A DNA stretch of 64,000 bases from Massilia sp. YIM B02443 (GCF_030411955.1 NZ_JASNRA010000010.1:41681-105680); one strand, 5' to 3'. Shown: positions 17,977-26,956, counted from the first letter of the stretch. Made by a program: numbers and translations. The notes: generated from the letters alone by a model not told the origin.

Positions 17977-19260
17977 ATGAAAGCACTCCACCTCCTGCTC
18001 GCGGCCATTGCCGCCGGCATCGCCACCCCGGCCCTGGCCGAAGACCTTGCACTCCTGCCGGGCGAGGCCGGGCCGGCCATGGCCGCGGCCGAGCCGGCGC
18101 CGCCGCGCGCGCCAGGCCTGATCACCTATATGGGCAGCGGGCGCGTCATCAAGAACCAGCCCTACAGTGCCGAGATCGTGTCCGAGCGCGTGCAGCAGCT
18201 GGCCGACGGCAACCAGATCGTCAACAAATCGACCTCGATGAGCTACCGCGACAGCGCCGGCCGCACCCGCACCGAAGTGCGCGACGAGCACGGCGCCGTC
18301 AAGAGCATCACCATCGACGACCCGGTGCAGCGCAAGCGCTGGAGCCTGGATCCGAAGCGCAAGACCGCGACCAACCTCGAGATGACGGAAGAGATGGCCC
18401 GCGCCGGCGCCGAGATGGCGCGCGCGCAGGCCGAGCACGCGCGCGCCGCGGCGCAGGCGGTACGCGCCGCGGCGGCCCAGGCGCGGCTGGCGGCGCAGCA
18501 GGAGCGCGACGTCGCCCGCAGCGCGGCCCAACAGGCGCGCCTGAGCGCGGCCCAGGAACGCGAGATCGCCCGCAGCGCCGCAGCGGCGGCCGCCGCGCAG
18601 GTGGCGCAATTGCGCCGCGAAGGCAAGCTGCCCGAGGACGGACAGCTCATCATCAAGGAAGTCCAGCGCGGCGACGGGCCGAAGGAAGTGCGCATCCGTA
18701 TCGCCCCGCCGCCACCGGCGCCGCCTGCGCCACCCGCTCCACCGGCAGCGCCGGCCATCGCGGCGCCGCCCACCCCTCCTGCCCCGGCAGCCCTCCCGGC
18801 CCCGCCCGCGCCACCGGCTCCGCCGCAGCTCACCCGGCTCGCAGCCCAGATCGGCCCCATGATCACCGGCGCCGCCGCCGACGCCAAATGGTCGCGCAAC
18901 ACCTCCACGCGCGACCTCGGCACGCGCAATTTCTTCGGCGTAGCGGCCAAGGGCGTGCAGCGCAGCTACCAGATCCCGGCCGGCGAGATCGGCAACCGCC
19001 AGGCGATCATGGTCAGCAACGAAACCTGGACCTCGCCCGACCTGCAGATCATCGTCTATCACAAGCGCAGCGACCCACGCAGCGGCGCGCTGACTTACCA
19101 GCTTGCCAGCCTGAGCCGCACCGAGCCGGCGCCGGCGCTGTTCTCGGTGCCGTCCGACTACACGGTGCGCGACCCCCTGCGCACGATGCGGCAGACCATC
19201 GTCGAGCACGGATCGAACAGGCAGGAGACCGGCCACGGCACGCCGGCGAAACGCGACTGA
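17977..19260 (+). CDS. Exported coiled-coil/proline-rich protein of unknown function
   Basis: A 427-residue protein with a signal peptide (KALHLLLAAIAAGIATPALA). The mature part has three zones: a beta-rich domain (about 45-135), an Ala/Arg/Gln helical segment (about 140-215) containing two near-copies of an 18-residue unit ending in ERD/E-(V/I)-ARSAA, and a proline run of APP repeats (about 245-285). A C-terminal domain then has SNETWTSPDLQIIVYHKRSDPRSG. I know no name for the family. It is the third gene of the ECF sigma operon (31-base gap, GAGGAC site), so it may be a sensor or an effector of that regulon. Confidence 0.75.
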   Translation: MKALHLLLAAIAAGIATPALAEDLALLPGEAGPAMAAAEPAPPRAPGLITYMGSGRVIKNQPYSAEIVSERVQQLADGNQIVNKSTSMSYRDSAGRTRTEVRDEHGAVKSITIDDPVQRKRWSLDPKRKTATNLEMTEEMARAGAEMARAQAEHARAAAQAVRAAAAQARLAAQQERDVARSAAQQARLSAAQEREIARSAAAAAAAQVAQLRREGKLPEDGQLIIKEVQRGDGPKEVRIRIAPPPPAPPAPPAPPAAPAIAAPPTPPAPAALPAPPAPPAPPQLTRLAAQIGPMITGAAADAKWSRNTSTRDLGTRNFFGVAAKGVQRSYQIPAGEIGNRQAIMVSNETWTSPDLQIIVYHKRSDPRSGALTYQLASLSRTEPAPALFSVPSDYTVRDPLRTMRQTIVEHGSNRQETGHGTPAKRD

Positions 19261-19342
19261 CATGCGGCGCAGCCGTGACCGATCGGCAACCGTTGTACGG
19301 ATGAAGTTCGATCAAGCTGGCCGGCGTAGCCCGGCCGGCCCG

Positions 19343-19382
19343 GCAAACGACAACGGCGCCCGCGGGCGCCGTTGTCGTTTGC
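19343..19382. terminator. Perfect 40-base palindrome, bidirectional terminator stem
   Basis: The sequence from 19343 to 19382 equals its own reverse complement: arms GCAAACGACAACGGCGCCCG and CGGGCGCCGTTGTCGTTTGC. It lies between the convergent ECF-operon end (19260) and the DUF3016 gene end (19394). A long GC-rich stem with a short T-rich flank suits termination in both directions. Confidence 0.75.
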
Positions 19383-19393
19383 AGCTGCGTGCT

Positions 19394-19888
19394 TCAGCCG
19401 CCGCGCTTCTTCTCGAGAATGGTCTTGTCGAACCAGTCGTCGATCATGCGTTTTTCGTAGCGCAGCGGATCGCTGTCCGACGCGCGGCTGATGCGCTGCT
19501 GGTAGGCCATGTCGGACAGCTTGGCTTCGCCAGCCTTGAGCACCTGGCCGTTCTGGCTCAGCGAATAGCGCAGGTTCATGATCGGCCAGTCGGCCATCCC
19601 CTTCATCACGCGCAGGTCGCGTCCGGCGCGCGGGGCCGGGTATTCGCGGCCCGCCAGGTCGATGTCGGTGACTTCGATCGTCAGGTCCTGTCCTTGCGGC
19701 AGCTTTTCGCCGAGCTTGTTGAAATGCTCGGTAATGCGCTCGAGCACGTTTTCGCGGTCCCATGGCGAGAACGGCAGATCGGCAAACTTGTCCGAATCGA
19801 CATACGTCACTTTCACTTCCGCGGACGCCATCCCGGCGCTCAGCGCGAGCAGGCCCGCCAGGGCCGTTTTCATCCATACCGTTTTCAT
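19394..19888 (-). CDS. DUF3016 family exported protein
   Basis: A 164-residue protein with a signal peptide (WMKTALAGLLALSAGMASA). The mature part matches the DUF3016 pattern: VTYVDSDKFADLPFSPWDRENVLERITEHFNKLG, then QDLTIEVTDIDLAGREYP and DWPIMNLRYSLSQNG. Function is unknown; the fold suggests a small periplasmic or lipid-facing beta protein. The start at 19888 has GGAGAACG upstream. The gene stands alone, convergent with the ECF operon and divergent from the Nei gene. Confidence 0.88.
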   Translation of the reverse strand: MKTVWMKTALAGLLALSAGMASAEVKVTYVDSDKFADLPFSPWDRENVLERITEHFNKLGEKLPQGQDLTIEVTDIDLAGREYPAPRAGRDLRVMKGMADWPIMNLRYSLSQNGQVLKAGEAKLSDMAYQQRISRASDSDPLRYEKRMIDDWFDKTILEKKRGG

Positions 19889-20055
19889 CGTTCGTTCTCC
19901 CATGCTGTCAGCTTCCGATCCAGAATATACGCCGCTTTCACCGCTCGCGCTCGCTTGGCCCGGTCCCGTTTCGTCGCAGTTTTGTATCCAAATGTTAGGT
20001 TCCGTACAGGACCATAAATGGAGGCGGTTCAAGATGGCACAAGGGGAGGTCAACC

Positions 20056-20793
20056 GTGCCAGAAGGTCCATCGCTCTATATTCTCAAAGAACAGACTGCC
20101 CGTTTCGTCGGGCAGGAAATCGTCCATGCCGGCGGCAACGTACGCGCCCTCGATCCGCAACGCCTGGTCGGCCAGCGTATCCTCAAGCTGCATACCTGGG
20201 GCAAGCATTTCCTGATCGAGATGCCGGACCTGGTGGTGCGCATCCACTTTTTATTGTTCGGTACGTACCGCATCGACGAGGACCGCGACAAGGTCCCGCG
20301 CCTGTCGGTCAAGGTGGCCGATGGCGGCGAGATGAATTTCTACGCCTGCGCGGTCAAGGAGATCGACCGCGCCACCTTCGAGGCGTATGACTTCAGCGCC
20401 GACGTGATGTCCGAAACGTGGGACCCGAAACGCGCGCGCAAGAAGCTGCGCGCCGATCCCGGCATGCTGGCCTGCGACGCCCTGCTCGACCAGGACATCT
20501 TCTCGGGCGTGGGCAACATCATCAAGAACGAGGTGCTGTTCCGTATCCGCGTCCATCCCCTGTCCACCGTGGGCGCCCTGCCCGCGCCCAAGCTGCGCGC
20601 CCTGGTCGACGAGGCGCGCCAGTACAGCTTCGACTTTCTGGAGTGGAAAAAGCAGTGGGTGCTGAAGCAGCACTGGCTGGCGCACGCCAAAACCATCTGC
20701 CCGCGCTGCGATATCCCGTTCACCAAGGCCAAACTGGGCAAGACACAGCGGCGCAGCTTCTATTGCGAGCGTTGCCAGAAACGTTACGAATAA
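20056..20793 (+). CDS. nei: Endonuclease VIII-like DNA glycosylase/AP lyase (Fpg/Nei family)
   Basis: A 245-residue base-excision repair enzyme that removes oxidised bases and nicks the abasic site. The mature N-terminus PEGPS gives the catalytic Pro and Glu, and Lys near residue 50 (HTWGKHFL) is the conserved lysine. The helix-two-turn-helix has DQDIFSGVGNIIKNEVLFRIRVHP. The C-terminal zinc finger is CPRCD with 18 residues to CERCQ, four Cys intact. The start codon is GTG at 20056, fixed by the required PEGP N-terminus and by AGGGGAGGT 5 bases upstream. No later start is possible. The symbol nei is by family. Confidence 0.95.
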   Translation: MPEGPSLYILKEQTARFVGQEIVHAGGNVRALDPQRLVGQRILKLHTWGKHFLIEMPDLVVRIHFLLFGTYRIDEDRDKVPRLSVKVADGGEMNFYACAVKEIDRATFEAYDFSADVMSETWDPKRARKKLRADPGMLACDALLDQDIFSGVGNIIKNEVLFRIRVHPLSTVGALPAPKLRALVDEARQYSFDFLEWKKQWVLKQHWLAHAKTICPRCDIPFTKAKLGKTQRRSFYCERCQKRYE

Positions 20794-20834
20794 GGCGCGT
20801 TGTGTACTGACAGCAACGAATCATCCGAGGCGGG

Positions 20835-20866
20835 TGAAGTTGTGACATCTTTGAATCACAACTTCA
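20835..20866. promoter_or_regulatory. 11-base inverted repeat upstream of HD-GYP gene
   Basis: TGAAGTTGTGA (20835-20845) and TCACAACTTCA (20856-20866) form a perfect dyad with a 10-base spacer, in the 190-base AT-rich gap between nei and the HD-GYP regulator. No T-run follows, so an operator is more likely than a terminator. Confidence 0.5.
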
Positions 20867-20983
20867 ATATTGCATCTTGTTACGGGTCAATGGTCGTACT
20901 ACAATCAAATTGACTCTGAGCATCTTTAGATCTAAAACAAAGTCTGCTCGGCAACTGACCCATTACCCGATATCGGATTCGTC

Positions 20984-22489
20984 ATGTCCTTCCTCTCCGC
21001 CGCCGCGCCCAAGCTCGCCCCATGGAAAGTATTGCTGGTCGATGACGAACCCGACATCCACGACATCACGAAGCTGACCCTGTCGCGCTTCCGCCTAGAC
21101 GGCCGTGCCCTTTCCTTCGTGCACGCCTACAGCGGCGCCGAAGCCAAGGAAGTGCTGGCGCGCGAGAACGACATCGCGCTGGTGTTCCTGGACGTGGTGA
21201 TGGAGCGCGAAGACAGCGGCCTGGAAGTGGCGCGCTGGATGCGCCAGGACCTCGACAACCAATTTACCCGCATCGTGCTGCGCACCGGCCAGCCGGGTCA
21301 GGCGCCGGAAGAGCGCGTGATCGTCGACTACGACATCAACGACTACAAGGAAAAGACCGAGCTCGACCGCACCAAGCTGTTCACCACCACCTTCGCCGCC
21401 CTGCGCGCCTACCGCGACATCATGAAGGTCGAGGAAGCGCGCCGCGTGCAGCAGACCTACCGCGAAGGCCTGGAGCGCGTGATCGCCGCCTCCAGCCACA
21501 TCTTCCAGCAGCGCAGCCTGAAGGACTTCGCCAACGGCCTGCTGCAGCAGGTGGTGGCGCTGCTGCGCCTGGAGCAGAGCATGCTGCTGCGCCTGAAGGC
21601 GGCCAGCGTGATCACCGGCCAGAGCCAGTACGAAGTGCTGGCCCAGATCGGCGACATGGGCGAGGACGAGATGGGCCCGGAACTGGTGGCCCAGCTCGAC
21701 GACGCGCGCAAGAACCGCATCTCGCGCCTGCACGGCGACACCTATGTCGGCTATTTCCCCAACAACAGCGGCAAGGCCTCGCTGCTGGTGCTCAAGGGCG
21801 TGGAAGAGATTTCGGACATCGACGCCCAGCTGCTGGAAGTGTTCTGCTCGGGCGTGGCGATTGCCTTCGACAATATCCTGTTGAACCAGGAAATCACCGA
21901 CACCCAGGCCGAATTGATCCTGCGCCTGGGCGACGTGGTCGAATCGCGCTCGCACGAAGCCGGCAACCACGTGCGCCGCATGTCCCAGGTGTGCCACATG
22001 CTGGCCCAGGTCTCGGGCATGCCCGAGGACGAGACCGCGGTCTTGATGCACGCCGCGCCGATGCACGACGTCGGCAAGATCGCCACGCCCGACGCCGTGC
22101 TGCTCAAACCCGGCCGCCTGACCGAGGACGAATGGGAAATCATGAAGCAGCACCCGACCGTGGGGCTGCAGATCCTGGACGGCTCGCAGCGTCCGATCCT
22201 GAAAGCGGCGGCGGTGATCGCGCACCAGCACCACGAGCGCTTCGACGGCAACGGTTATCCGCAGGGGCTGCGCGGGCACGATATTCACCCGTATGCGCGG
22301 ATCGTGGCGGTGGCCGACGTGTTCGATGCGCTGAGCCACAAGCGTTGCTACAAGGATGCGTGGCCGCCGGCGAAAGTCACCGAGCATCTGCGCGAAGTGG
22401 CGGGGCATCATCTGGATCCGTATTACGTCGATCTGCTGATCAAGAATATGGATCGGGCGTTGGAAATTAACGCGAAGTGGCCTGATTAG
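20984..22489 (+). CDS. Response regulator with DUF3369 and HD-GYP c-di-GMP phosphodiesterase domain
   Basis: A 501-residue protein. A receiver domain (residues 14-140, phosphoacceptor Asp70 in LVFLDVVME) is followed by a GAF-like DUF3369 domain (about 165-310) and an HD-GYP phosphodiesterase (about 320-495). The metal-site motifs are complete: HD at 361-362 in MHDVGKIATPDAVLLKPG, and HQHHERFDGNGYP from 414. It should hydrolyse c-di-GMP to GMP under phosphorylation control. A double-GAF histidine kinase is encoded convergently 58 bases away and is the probable partner. Confidence 0.95.
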   Translation: MSFLSAAAPKLAPWKVLLVDDEPDIHDITKLTLSRFRLDGRALSFVHAYSGAEAKEVLARENDIALVFLDVVMEREDSGLEVARWMRQDLDNQFTRIVLRTGQPGQAPEERVIVDYDINDYKEKTELDRTKLFTTTFAALRAYRDIMKVEEARRVQQTYREGLERVIAASSHIFQQRSLKDFANGLLQQVVALLRLEQSMLLRLKAASVITGQSQYEVLAQIGDMGEDEMGPELVAQLDDARKNRISRLHGDTYVGYFPNNSGKASLLVLKGVEEISDIDAQLLEVFCSGVAIAFDNILLNQEITDTQAELILRLGDVVESRSHEAGNHVRRMSQVCHMLAQVSGMPEDETAVLMHAAPMHDVGKIATPDAVLLKPGRLTEDEWEIMKQHPTVGLQILDGSQRPILKAAAVIAHQHHERFDGNGYPQGLRGHDIHPYARIVAVADVFDALSHKRCYKDAWPPAKVTEHLREVAGHHLDPYYVDLLIKNMDRALEINAKWPD

Positions 22490-22547
22490 GCTGGTTGGAC
22501 GCGTGGACGGGGAACCCGGCTGCGCGCCCCGGCCCCCCCCCCTACTA

Positions 22548-24503
22548 TCAAACTGCCACTTTTTCCTTGCGCTGCGAACGCGGGAAACGCAGGTGGTAAC
22601 GCAAACCCTCCGCCGGCGCGCTTTCTACGCGCACGGTTCCACCCAAGGCCCCGGTCACCAGGTTGTACAGGATGTGCGCACCCAGTCCACTGCCGCCGGT
22701 GCCGCGCTTGGTCGTGAAGAACGGATCAAACAGCTTGTCCAGCGTGTCCTTGTCCATACCCGCCCCGTCGTCCGCGTAATCGAACACCACCCAGCCATCC
22801 GCCTCGATCCCGGCACGCACCGTGATGTTGCCGGCCTGCTCGCGCTCGAACCCGTGCACCAGCGAATTCATCACCATATTGGTGACGATCTGCGACACCG
22901 CCCCCGGATAGCTGTCCAGCACCAGATCCTTCGGACAGCTGACGTCGACCTTGACCGGCCGCCCCTTCAATTTCGGCTGCAGCGACAGCAGCACTTCGTT
23001 CAGGTAGGCCTCGAGATTGAAGCTGCGGATGTCGCCCGACGACTGGTCGACCGCCACCTGCTTGAAGCTGCGCACCAGGCTGGCCGCGCGCTGGGTGTTG
23101 GTGGTCAGTATCCGCAATGACTGGTCGACGATATCGAAGAAGCTGCCCAGGCTGTCCTCGGTCATCTCGCCTGCCGCCAGTTCTTCGCGCGTGAGCTTGA
23201 GTTCCTGCACCAGGTGGCTGGTGGCGGTCACGCAGATGCCCAGCGGCGTGTTGATCTCGTGCGCCACGCCGGCCACCAGCCGTCCGAGCGAGGCCAGCTT
23301 CTCTTGCCGCACCAGTTCCGACTGCGCTTCCTGCAGCGCATGCAGGGCGTCGTTCAGGGCCGCATTCTGCTGCTCGAGTTCGAGCTTGGCGCGGCGGATC
23401 TTGCGGTCGGCCTGCATGCGCGCGATCGCCACCGCCACGTGGCTGGCCATGAAAGCCAGCAGGTCGAGCTCGGCCTTGGTGTAGACGATCGCCGGGTCGT
23501 AGCTCTGCACCACCAGCACGCCGTAGGGCTGGTCGTGGACCAGCATCGGCGCGCCCATCCAGCTGGCGATCTCGGTATTGCCGAGCGGCTCCTTGACCAC
23601 GCCGTTCGCCACCAGTTGCCGGAAGCTGCCCAGATCGTGCAGCTGGGCCTGCTTGCTCGACAACACGTACGAGCACATCGCCATGCCGAACGGGAAGCGT
23701 TGCATCGGCGGCGTGCTGTCCTTTTCGTCGACAAAATACGGGATGCTGATTTCCTGCGTCTCGGGGTGGTACAAGCCGATCAGGAAATTGTCGGCCACCA
23801 TCAGCTCGCCGATGATGCGGTGCAGGCTGGCGCTCAACTGATCGGTGTCGAGCGCCTGCGCCGACAGGTCGGCGATCTGGTACAGCGCGTGCTGCACCTG
23901 CTCGGCGCGGCGCCGCTCGGCCACCTCGTGCGCCAGCGCGGCGGTGCGTTCCTGCACCGCGCGCTCGAGCCGGTCCATGCTCTGCAGCCCCTGCAGCGCG
24001 TTCGAGACATGGTTCGCGATCAGGGCGAACAGGGCTTCGTCCTCGGCGCTGTAGGTTTGTGCTTTGGAATAGCTCTGGATGACGATCGCACCCAGCAGCT
24101 GGTGGTTCTGGTCGAGCAGCGGGCAGCCCATCCAGTGTTCCGGCGCGCTGCCGTTGCCGTAGCTGGCGCCGCCGGATCCGCGCGCTGCGAAGTCGGCGCT
24201 GGTCAGCGTCAGCGGAGCGCGGTTGAGCAGCACCCAGGCAGTGGGCGACTGCTCGGGCGAGGCCAGGCGGATAGGCGCGCCGGGGTCCGGCGCTTCGTCG
24301 GCTTCATCGACGAAATAGACGAAGCGCACAGTGCCGTCTTCACGGTCGGCCAGCGCCACATAGAAATTGGCCGCGTACATGATGCGGCCCAGCGCGCGGT
24401 GCACGGCCTCGATGAATGCGCTGATGTCGCTGCAGCCGGTCGACAGTTGCCCGATCTCGAGCAGCATCGACTGGACCGCTTCCAGCCGGTCTAAACGTTC
24501 CAT
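22548..24503 (-). CDS. Soluble sensor histidine kinase with two GAF domains
   Basis: A 651-residue cytoplasmic kinase without membrane helices. GAF 1 spans about residues 15-175 and GAF 2 about 205-365; their sequences resemble each other (FVYFVDE.. and IPYFVDEKD.., then GAIVIQSYSKA and GVLVVQSYDPA). Coiled coils follow each. The HisKA helix has the phospho-His in LVAGVAHEINTPLGI. The ATPase domain has QIVTNMVMNSLVHGFE (N box), DDGAGM and GGSGLGAHI. The next gene, convergent, is the REC-HD-GYP protein, so this kinase probably feeds a c-di-GMP pathway from an internal signal. Confidence 0.93.
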   Translation of the reverse strand: MERLDRLEAVQSMLLEIGQLSTGCSDISAFIEAVHRALGRIMYAANFYVALADREDGTVRFVYFVDEADEAPDPGAPIRLASPEQSPTAWVLLNRAPLTLTSADFAARGSGGASYGNGSAPEHWMGCPLLDQNHQLLGAIVIQSYSKAQTYSAEDEALFALIANHVSNALQGLQSMDRLERAVQERTAALAHEVAERRRAEQVQHALYQIADLSAQALDTDQLSASLHRIIGELMVADNFLIGLYHPETQEISIPYFVDEKDSTPPMQRFPFGMAMCSYVLSSKQAQLHDLGSFRQLVANGVVKEPLGNTEIASWMGAPMLVHDQPYGVLVVQSYDPAIVYTKAELDLLAFMASHVAVAIARMQADRKIRRAKLELEQQNAALNDALHALQEAQSELVRQEKLASLGRLVAGVAHEINTPLGICVTATSHLVQELKLTREELAAGEMTEDSLGSFFDIVDQSLRILTTNTQRAASLVRSFKQVAVDQSSGDIRSFNLEAYLNEVLLSLQPKLKGRPVKVDVSCPKDLVLDSYPGAVSQIVTNMVMNSLVHGFEREQAGNITVRAGIEADGWVVFDYADDGAGMDKDTLDKLFDPFFTTKRGTGGSGLGAHILYNLVTGALGGTVRVESAPAEGLRYHLRFPRSQRKEKVAV

Positions 24504-24612
24504 CCCATCCCCTACACAAATTAACTATAGAATTAAAAATGCGTAGAGGAAATATTAGCAGCTTGCCGGGGCGCTGGATCGGCCGCCACCAGCTAAATAT
24601 TGCTCTGGAAAA

Positions 24613-25116
24613 TTACTGACGCGGCGCGCGGAAGTCGTTCTCGATCCAGGCCTTGGCCGAGTCCTGGGTCAGCTTGAAGCTGGCCGCCACGCGCACGCGC
24701 GCCACCTGTTCGCCCATCTCGTCGGTAGCCGCCAGCATCGCATACGGATCGTCGTCGTCCGGCACGATGTCGAGCGTCACCTTCAGTTCGCCCTCTTCGG
24801 TCATGATGTACAGGTTCTTGTGCAGGATCGCGTGCATGTGCTGCTCGTGGCGGCGGATCACTTCGGACGCGGTCTTGATCAGGGTATTGAAGGCGTTGAC
24901 GTCGAGCGGCTTCGGGTTCTTCTTGTCGCGGCCCATGGTCCAGGGACCGACCAGCGCCGGTTCCGACACGCCGTCCTTGTACATCGCCACCGCCCAACCG
25001 TCGTCGTCCTCGTTCTTGATCACGCGCGCGGTCCAGCCATTGCCTTGCCACAGGCGCGGTTCCTGCACCGGGCCGTCTTCGTCTTCGCCGTCGTGATCCT
25101 GGAGTTGCTCGTTCAT
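24613..25116 (-). CDS. Conserved-looking small cytoplasmic protein, function unknown
   Basis: A 167-residue acidic protein with no signal or membrane helix. It begins with a run of Asp/Glu/Gly, then has WQGNGWTARVIKNEDDDGWAVAMYKDG, LVGPWTMGRDKKNPKPLD, a helix EVIRRHEQHMHAILHKNL and a C-terminal half rich in strands. The coding signal is good and AAGGACAC precedes the start at 25116. I do not recognise the family. It lies upstream of the GAF histidine kinase on the same strand (about 110 bases apart). Confidence 0.72.
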   Translation of the reverse strand: MNEQLQDHDGEDEDGPVQEPRLWQGNGWTARVIKNEDDDGWAVAMYKDGVSEPALVGPWTMGRDKKNPKPLDVNAFNTLIKTASEVIRRHEQHMHAILHKNLYIMTEEGELKVTLDIVPDDDDPYAMLAATDEMGEQVARVRVAASFKLTQDSAKAWIENDFRAPRQ

Positions 25117-25180
25117 GGTGTCAGTGTCCTTCGGCGATCTTGCGCCCAAAACCAAGATCATAGAGGAAACCGACCCCATG

Positions 25181-25202
25181 AAAAAGCCCGCTTGATTAAG
25201 CG
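25181..25202 (-). terminator. Weak terminator after small proline-rich gene
   Basis: On the minus strand a short stem (CGCTT-AATC-AAGCG) ends in GGCTTTTTC. The stem contains the stop codon of the preceding small gene. The short stem makes this a modest call. Confidence 0.4.
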
Positions 25203-25411
25203 AAACCGAGGCAGCGCCAGCCGGGGCCTGGCGGTGGTGTGACCGGCGGGCCGACCGGGGTGCGCAACGGGTCGATCGTCGGCGGCGGCGTGTGCCGGTT
25301 GAAGGGGTTGATGATAATCGGCGGAATGGCGGGTGGCGCCGATGGCGGATCTTTGGGACCAGCATTCGCAATGGGCAGGCGGTCCAGGAATCCATGCAAC
25401 GATACAGCCAT
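25196..25411 (-). CDS. Small proline-rich protein, 71 residues
   Basis: It opens MAVSLHGFLDRLP and then runs in short Pro-rich units (PPSAPPAIPPIIINPF, TPPPTIDPL, GPPVTPPPGPG) to a WRCLGFA end. No signal peptide, no known family. The translation start is strongly supported by AGGAGG with 6-base spacing and a terminator-like stem follows the stop, so it is likely a real gene despite low complexity. Role unknown; an unmodified or modified secreted peptide cannot be excluded. Confidence 0.6.
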   Translation of the reverse strand: MAVSLHGFLDRLPIANAGPKDPPSAPPAIPPIIINPFNRHTPPPTIDPLRTPVGPPVTPPPGPGWRCLGFA

Positions 25412-25641
25412 AGGATCCTCCTGTAACAGAGCAGGCTGTCAGTATAGGAAACCCTGTTGGTATTGCAAGCAGAAATTGCCCGCGATTTCAGTGCGATGCT
25501 TCATCGCCCGTACGCACGTTTCAGCCCGCCAAAATTGCGGACTGTCGCATGCCGATGGCCGCCACCGGCGTGCGCGCCTACAGTGGCATCACACAACGCT
25601 CAACCAAGCGATCAACCAAGCGACCAACCAAGGAGAACACC

Positions 25642-26022
25642 ATGAAGCGCGCCGCCCCCTACGTCATCCTCTTCCTTTTCGCCATGGTGCTGTGGAACGC
25701 CTTGAGCTGGGGCGGCGACGGCATGCAGGTCTACTACGACGGCGACGAGTTCGACGGCCCGCTCGGCTTCCTGCTGGCCACCCTGTTCGCGGGCGGCGGC
25801 ACGCTGATCGCGGTGCTGGTGACGGCGGTGGTGGGCGTGGTGCTGGCGGTGGTGTTCGCCGGCGTCGGCGTGATCGTGATCGGCGCGCTGTGCGTGGCGA
25901 TGCTGACCGTGACGCTGGCGGTGTCGCCCCTGCTGCTGCCGCTGGCGTTGCCGCTGGCCCTGATCTGGTACTTCATGCACCGCTCGCGCAAAGAGCGCCT
26001 GGCGCGCAGCGCCGCCGTCTGA
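25642..26022 (+). CDS. Small membrane protein, unknown function
   Basis: A 126-residue protein with an N-terminal helix (YVILFLFAMVLWNALSW), a short acidic loop (YYDGDEFDGP) and two to three further very hydrophobic Val/Ala/Leu helices ending in a basic RSRKERLARSAAV tail. AAGGAGAACACC precedes the start. Family not recognised. It is followed by a clear terminator, so it is a monocistronic unit. Confidence 0.75.
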   Translation: MKRAAPYVILFLFAMVLWNALSWGGDGMQVYYDGDEFDGPLGFLLATLFAGGGTLIAVLVTAVVGVVLAVVFAGVGVIVIGALCVAMLTVTLAVSPLLLPLALPLALIWYFMHRSRKERLARSAAV

Positions 26023-26045
26023 AAAAGACAACGTCTTCCCTTCAC

Positions 26046-26072
26046 GACCGGGCTTTGTCCCGGTCTTTTTAT
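26046..26072 (+). terminator. Rho-independent terminator
   Basis: GACCGGG (26046-26052), 6-base loop, CCCGGTC (26059-26065), then TTTTTATT. It closes the small membrane-protein gene and sits just before the convergent queC stop. Confidence 0.88.
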
Positions 26073-26080
26073 TCCAGCGT

Positions 26081-26797
26081 TCAGGCCGCCTTCTTGGCCA
26101 CGTACTGCTCGTAGCCGCGTGCGCGCAAGGCGCAGGCCGGACACACGCCGCAGCCATGCCCCCACGGATGCGCCGCGCCGCGCTCGCCCAGGTAGCAGGT
26201 GTGGGTGTCGAAGCGGATCAGGTCGACCAGCGCGTCGCCGCCTTCCTGCTGCGCCAGTTCCCAGGTCTGGGACTTGTCGATCCACATCAGCGGCGTCTCG
26301 ACCTTCAGGCGCGTCGCCATGCCGAGGTTGAGCGCCACCTGCAGCGCCTTCATGGTGTCGTCGCGGCAATCCGGATAGCCCGAGAAATCGGTCTCGCACA
26401 TGCCGCCCACCAGCACGTTCAGGCCGCGCCGGTAAGCCACCGTGGCCGCCACCGTCATGAACAGCAGGTTACGGCCGGGCACGAAGGTATTCGGCAGGCC
26501 GTTTTCCTGCATCGCGATTTCCACGTTGCTGGTCAGCGCCGTATCCGAGATCTTCGAGATCAGCGACAGGTCGATCATATGGTCGTCGCCCAGGCGCGCA
26601 TCCCACGCCGGATCCAGGGCGCGCATTTTCGCGAGCAGCCCCGGACGCACCGACAATTCGATCGCATGGCGCTGGCCATAATCGAAACCGATCGTCTCGA
26701 CGCGCGCATAGCGCTGCAGCGCCCAGGCCAGGCAGGTGGTGGAGTCTTGGCCGCCGCTGAACAGCACGAGCGCGGTATCGGAAGAAGGCAGGGTCAT
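26081..26797 (-). CDS. queC: 7-cyano-7-deazaguanine synthase QueC
   Basis: A 238-residue ATP-dependent enzyme that converts 7-carboxy-7-deazaguanine to preQ0 in queuosine biosynthesis. The PP-loop SGGQDST is at residues 14-20. Other QueC hallmarks are [40 protein letters not shown] and a C-terminal zinc site with four Cys (HTCYLGE, then HGCGVCPAC). The start at 26797 precedes the first conserved strand; the frame stays open to 26932 but that stretch has no homology to QueC. It is divergent from tamA. No other queuosine gene is in the window. Confidence 0.96.
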   Translation of the reverse strand: MTLPSSDTALVLFSGGQDSTTCLAWALQRYARVETIGFDYGQRHAIELSVRPGLLAKMRALDPAWDARLGDDHMIDLSLISKISDTALTSNVEIAMQENGLPNTFVPGRNLLFMTVAATVAYRRGLNVLVGGMCETDFSGYPDCRDDTMKALQVALNLGMATRLKVETPLMWIDKSQTWELAQQEGGDALVDLIRFDTHTCYLGERGAAHPWGHGCGVCPACALRARGYEQYVAKKAA

Positions 26798-26956
26798 AGT
26801 GTGAAAGGCGTTGAAAACGGCGGGGAAACCGCGAATTCTGGCACAAATCCGGCGCCGCCGTGCGGGCGCGTCGAGGCGCACACACAACATTACGCGTCCG
26901 ACATCGACTTTGCCAATCAGATAAGATGACAAGAAGTATGCCTATGGAGTGCCACG

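Noticed and set aside
21095..22411. 438-codon minus-strand open frame
   Set aside because: Shadow of the HD-GYP regulator, whose catalytic motifs are complete.
22528..22545. Run of C residues between the HD-GYP and kinase genes as a terminator or phase-variable tract
   Set aside because: It lies between two stops, has no stem and affects no reading frame.
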